Shown here piece by piece: positions 12,471 through 14,648 of a DNA stretch of 14,648 nt. The translations under genes were made by a program, and so were the position numbers. Numbering within the stretch: position 1 is the first letter of the stretch; every line of letters begins with the position of its first letter. The notes under the pieces were generated by a model. The model did no database searches. It saw only the letters and a program-made list of their open reading frames with translations, and was not told where the DNA came from. The DNA is from CAZMCT01 sp964564785 (lineage in GTDB: Bacteria; Planctomycetota; Phycisphaerae; UBA1845; Fen-1342). The DNA lies in contig CAZMCT010000106.1 in NCBI GenBank assembly GCA_964564785.1, positions 1 to 14,648 of the forward strand, given 5' to 3'.

Positions 12471-14648
12471 TCACGCCAGACCCGCCCCCTTGCGCACAAT
12501 CCACTCGGCCGTCAGCAGCCCCACCAGCACAGCCAGCAGCACGCCCGGCTCGCGGTCCACCACCGCCCACCGTTCAGCCGTCTCCTGCCGCGTCCGCCGA
12601 TCTTCACGCGTCAGCTCCGCCAGGACCTGCGGCCAATCCGCCAGCCGCGCGTATTTCCCTCCGCACGCCGCCGTCCGCTCCGCCGCCTCGCGCAGCAACC
12701 CCAGGTTCGACGTCGGCCGGCGCCGCTCCAGGTCCTCGGTCTCGATCTCGAACCGCGTGTACGCCACCAGCTCGTCCGTTCCGCCGGCCGGCCCGCGGGT
12801 GGCCGCGGCCGCCGACACAGCAAACTCGAGCAGGTACGCGCCGCCGCTCAGCTCGATGACCCCAGCCTGCGGCAGCTCCGCCACCCACTCCGGACCCGCA
12901 CGCTTCAGATCGACCGCCACCCCGGCGCCCGGCCGGCCGCTTGGCTCCAGCTTCATCAGGGTCAAACGCGCCCCGCGCGCTTCCGAACCCGCCTCCAATC
13001 CGGTGACACCGGCTCGAACCCGCACCGGCCGTTCGCTCAGCGCCGCCGCTGCGTACTCGCCTTGTTCGGTCACGACCCACGCCCGCGGCCGGCGGTTCGC
13101 CAGCCACGCCACCATCTGTCGCCACAACAACCGGTGCACCCCGCTGCCGAAGTCCGAGTGCAGTGCCCACGGCCACGTGCTTTCCCATCCGGCCATAAGG
13201 CACCGGCCCCGGCCCGCCTCCTGACCCGCCAGCAGCGGCCGGCCGTTCCCATCCGTCGCGAGCACCGTCGCGGCTGGCTTCGGCTCAGCCAGTTGAATCG
13301 CGCCGACCAGCGCCGGCAGCGACGCCCAGCGCTCCGCATCGTCCCTCCCCGCCGGCTGCGATTCCGTCCCGGCGGCGGCTTCCCCTGCCAACCCCTCCAG
13401 CACCGCATGCCGCAGGCCCGCCGCCGTCGGCACGAACCGCCGCGTTGTCGGCCGCTCGCCCGCGCCGCCCGCTCTGACCGGCACGACCACGGCCAGCGCG
13501 CCCGCCGGGTCGACCCGCCGCAGCGACTCGCCGTGTCCGAGCAGCAGCCCAACGCCGCGTTCGAGCACCGCGGCCGCCACCTCTTCGGCCCGACCAGGTG
13601 GCAGCGGTTGCGTCAACCGCCCGATGATGATCACGTCCGCGTTCGACCAGTCGCCGCCCTCGTCCCCACCGTCCATCAAGAACACCGGCGTAACCTCGAC
13701 CCGCGGATCCGACCGCAGCGACCGCAGCACGAACGCCGACTCCGTCCGCGGCCCCTGCTCGACGTACACGACTCGCATCCAATCCGCCCCGACCTCGACG
13801 ATCGCCGACGATTCGGCCGTCGCCCCGCCCAGGGTCGCCGGCAGCGTGGCCCGCACGCTCAGCCGATGGGCACCCGGCCCCGGCGGCAGAATGTCGAATC
13901 GCGGGGCGATCCGTTCGTCCGGACCCCCGACCGGTAACTCCGTCGTCGCAACCACCGTGTCATTCCAGCACACCTCCACCGAAATCGACTGGCCGCCGCA
14001 CCCGCGCACCCGTCCCACGCCCACGACCGGCAGGCGGTCGCGGCCTCCCATCCGGGGCGGCACCGCCAGCGGATCCAGTTCCACCATCGGCGTCGTCCCC
14101 GGCTCCGGCCCCACCCCAACCGCCCGCAGCGGTGTCCGGCGCTCATTCAGCGCGTCGGCCGCCGAACGCACGCCCGCGCTGTCTCCCACGTTTTCCGCAC
14201 CATCGCTGACGATCAGCACCGCGGCCGGTGACCGGCCATCGGTTGCCTGTAGCTCCGCGGCCGTCTCCAGCGCCGTCGCCAGGCCGGTCAGCGGCGATTC
14301 CGGCCGGATCACCCACCCGCTCAGCGGCGCTGTTTGCGAGCCGAAGCCCAGCAGTCGCACGTCGTACAGCTCGGCCAGTCGCGTGCGGGCCGCAGACGTC
14401 GCGGCCAGCGCCGCTTCGACCTGCGCCGCGCGCGTGCCCGCGGTGCTGCCCGGATCGGTCAGCGCCATCGACGCGGACTGGTCGAGCAGCACCGCCAGCA
14501 GCGGCTTCTGGAACGTCACCCGCACGTGATCCACCGCCGGCCGCCCGACCAGCACCAGCACGACGAGCCACGCCGCCGTCCGCAGCGCGACGGCCGCGCG
14601 CCGCCCACCCGTGGAAAGCGCGGTGGCCTCGCGCGCGTAGCGCCGCAC
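12471..14648 (-). CDS. VWA-domain membrane protein, Bat/glutamine-amidotransferase-like (5' end outside window)
   Basis: The 725 visible residues begin at the window edge. They include a membrane segment at about 19-38 (VALRTAAWLVVLVLVGRPAV), preceded by basic residues, so at least one upstream helix is probably missing. A von Willebrand A domain follows, with a metal-ion site DQSAS (D56, S58, S60), a threonine candidate T121 and SDG (148-150): the full MIDAS pattern. Residues about 180-290 are beta-rich and Ig-like. The region around 295-390, with YVEQGPRTESAFVLRSL and later GVGLLLGHG, resembles the glutamine-amidotransferase-like fold seen in these planctomycete proteins. One membrane helix sits at the extreme C-terminus (PGVLLAVLVGLLTAEWIV). 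The large loop therefore faces outward between two anchors. Known relatives lie beside MoxR ATPase, DUF58 and BatA genes. The TPR lipoprotein is 115 nt downstream. Likely role is envelope stress or protein assembly; not proven. Confidence 0.85.
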   Translation of the reverse strand: MRRYAREATALSTGGRRAAVALRTAAWLVVLVLVGRPAVDHVRVTFQKPLLAVLLDQSASMALTDPGSTAGTRAAQVEAALAATSAARTRLAELYDVRLLGFGSQTAPLSGWVIRPESPLTGLATALETAAELQATDGRSPAAVLIVSDGAENVGDSAGVRSAADALNERRTPLRAVGVGPEPGTTPMVELDPLAVPPRMGGRDRLPVVGVGRVRGCGGQSISVEVCWNDTVVATTELPVGGPDERIAPRFDILPPGPGAHRLSVRATLPATLGGATAESSAIVEVGADWMRVVYVEQGPRTESAFVLRSLRSDPRVEVTPVFLMDGGDEGGDWSNADVIIIGRLTQPLPPGRAEEVAAAVLERGVGLLLGHGESLRRVDPAGALAVVVPVRAGGAGERPTTRRFVPTAAGLRHAVLEGLAGEAAAGTESQPAGRDDAERWASLPALVGAIQLAEPKPAATVLATDGNGRPLLAGQEAGRGRCLMAGWESTWPWALHSDFGSGVHRLLWRQMVAWLANRRPRAWVVTEQGEYAAAALSERPVRVRAGVTGLEAGSEARGARLTLMKLEPSGRPGAGVAVDLKRAGPEWVAELPQAGVIELSGGAYLLEFAVSAAAATRGPAGGTDELVAYTRFEIETEDLERRRPTSNLGLLREAAERTAACGGKYARLADWPQVLAELTREDRRTRQETAERWAVVDREPGVLLAVLVGLLTAEWIVRKGAGLA

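Noticed and set aside
12356..12499. N-terminal extension of the TPR protein to 12499
   Set aside because: It would place 48 non-signal residues before a clear lipoprotein signal and cover the candidate promoter; it also overlaps the end of the VWA gene.
12141..13937. 598-codon + strand open frame opposite the TPR and VWA genes
   Set aside because: It is arginine/proline/histidine-rich with no recognisable fold and runs opposite two convincing - strand genes.

Overview
The window is very GC-rich, roughly two thirds or more by eye, and looks like chromosomal DNA of a planctomycete, probably of the Phycisphaerae type. The best clue is a secreted carboxypeptidase ending in two EF-hand/dockerin-like repeats with the signature DINPFV, a tail I associate with that group. 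The paralogue-rich accessory content (a URO-D-like enzyme, a DegT aminotransferase, a VWA membrane protein with a TPR lipoprotein) fits. I see no rRNA, tRNA, IS element, CRISPR array or phage gene.

Layout: (1) 2-493, the 3' end of a CPBP intramembrane protease gene. (2) 665-2140, guaB (IMP dehydrogenase), with a strong sigma-70-type promoter so close to the ATG that the mRNA should be leaderless. (3) 2204-2767, a small unknown lipoprotein with its own promoter and ribosome binding site. (4) 2993-5260, a secreted M14 zinc carboxypeptidase built as a zymogen with a C-terminal beta-domain and the dockerin-like tail, followed by a strong hairpin. (5) 5516-10527, four genes on the + strand: a methyltransferase-like/GT2 fusion, a DegT/StrS-type PLP aminotransferase, a URO-D-superfamily protein and a nitrilase-superfamily hydrolase. 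The last three are tightly packed (a 4-nt overlap, then a 26-nt gap). (6) 10550-14648 on the - strand, a TPR lipoprotein and, upstream of it, a VWA/MIDAS membrane protein cut by the right edge. This pair resembles the Bat/MoxR-type cell-envelope clusters.

Working together: block 5 looks like an envelope-sugar or small-molecule tailoring operon. The GT2 domain would act on a polyprenyl-phosphate or nucleotide sugar, the DegT enzyme would make an amino sugar, and the URO-D-like protein and amidase have no assigned substrate. That triad is the best candidate for an undescribed pathway. Its most unusual member is the amidase, which carries a second, catalytically dead nitrilase half at its C-terminus. 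Two enzymes in the block have altered motifs: ECD in place of the usual DAD in the GT2 domain, and a missing thiol ligand in the URO-D-like protein.

The gaps between genes are all under 300 bases (171, 63, 225, 255, 121, 26, 22 and 115 nt). They hold promoters, ribosome binding sites and one clear hairpin. Family assignments rest on motifs read by eye; no database search was run.
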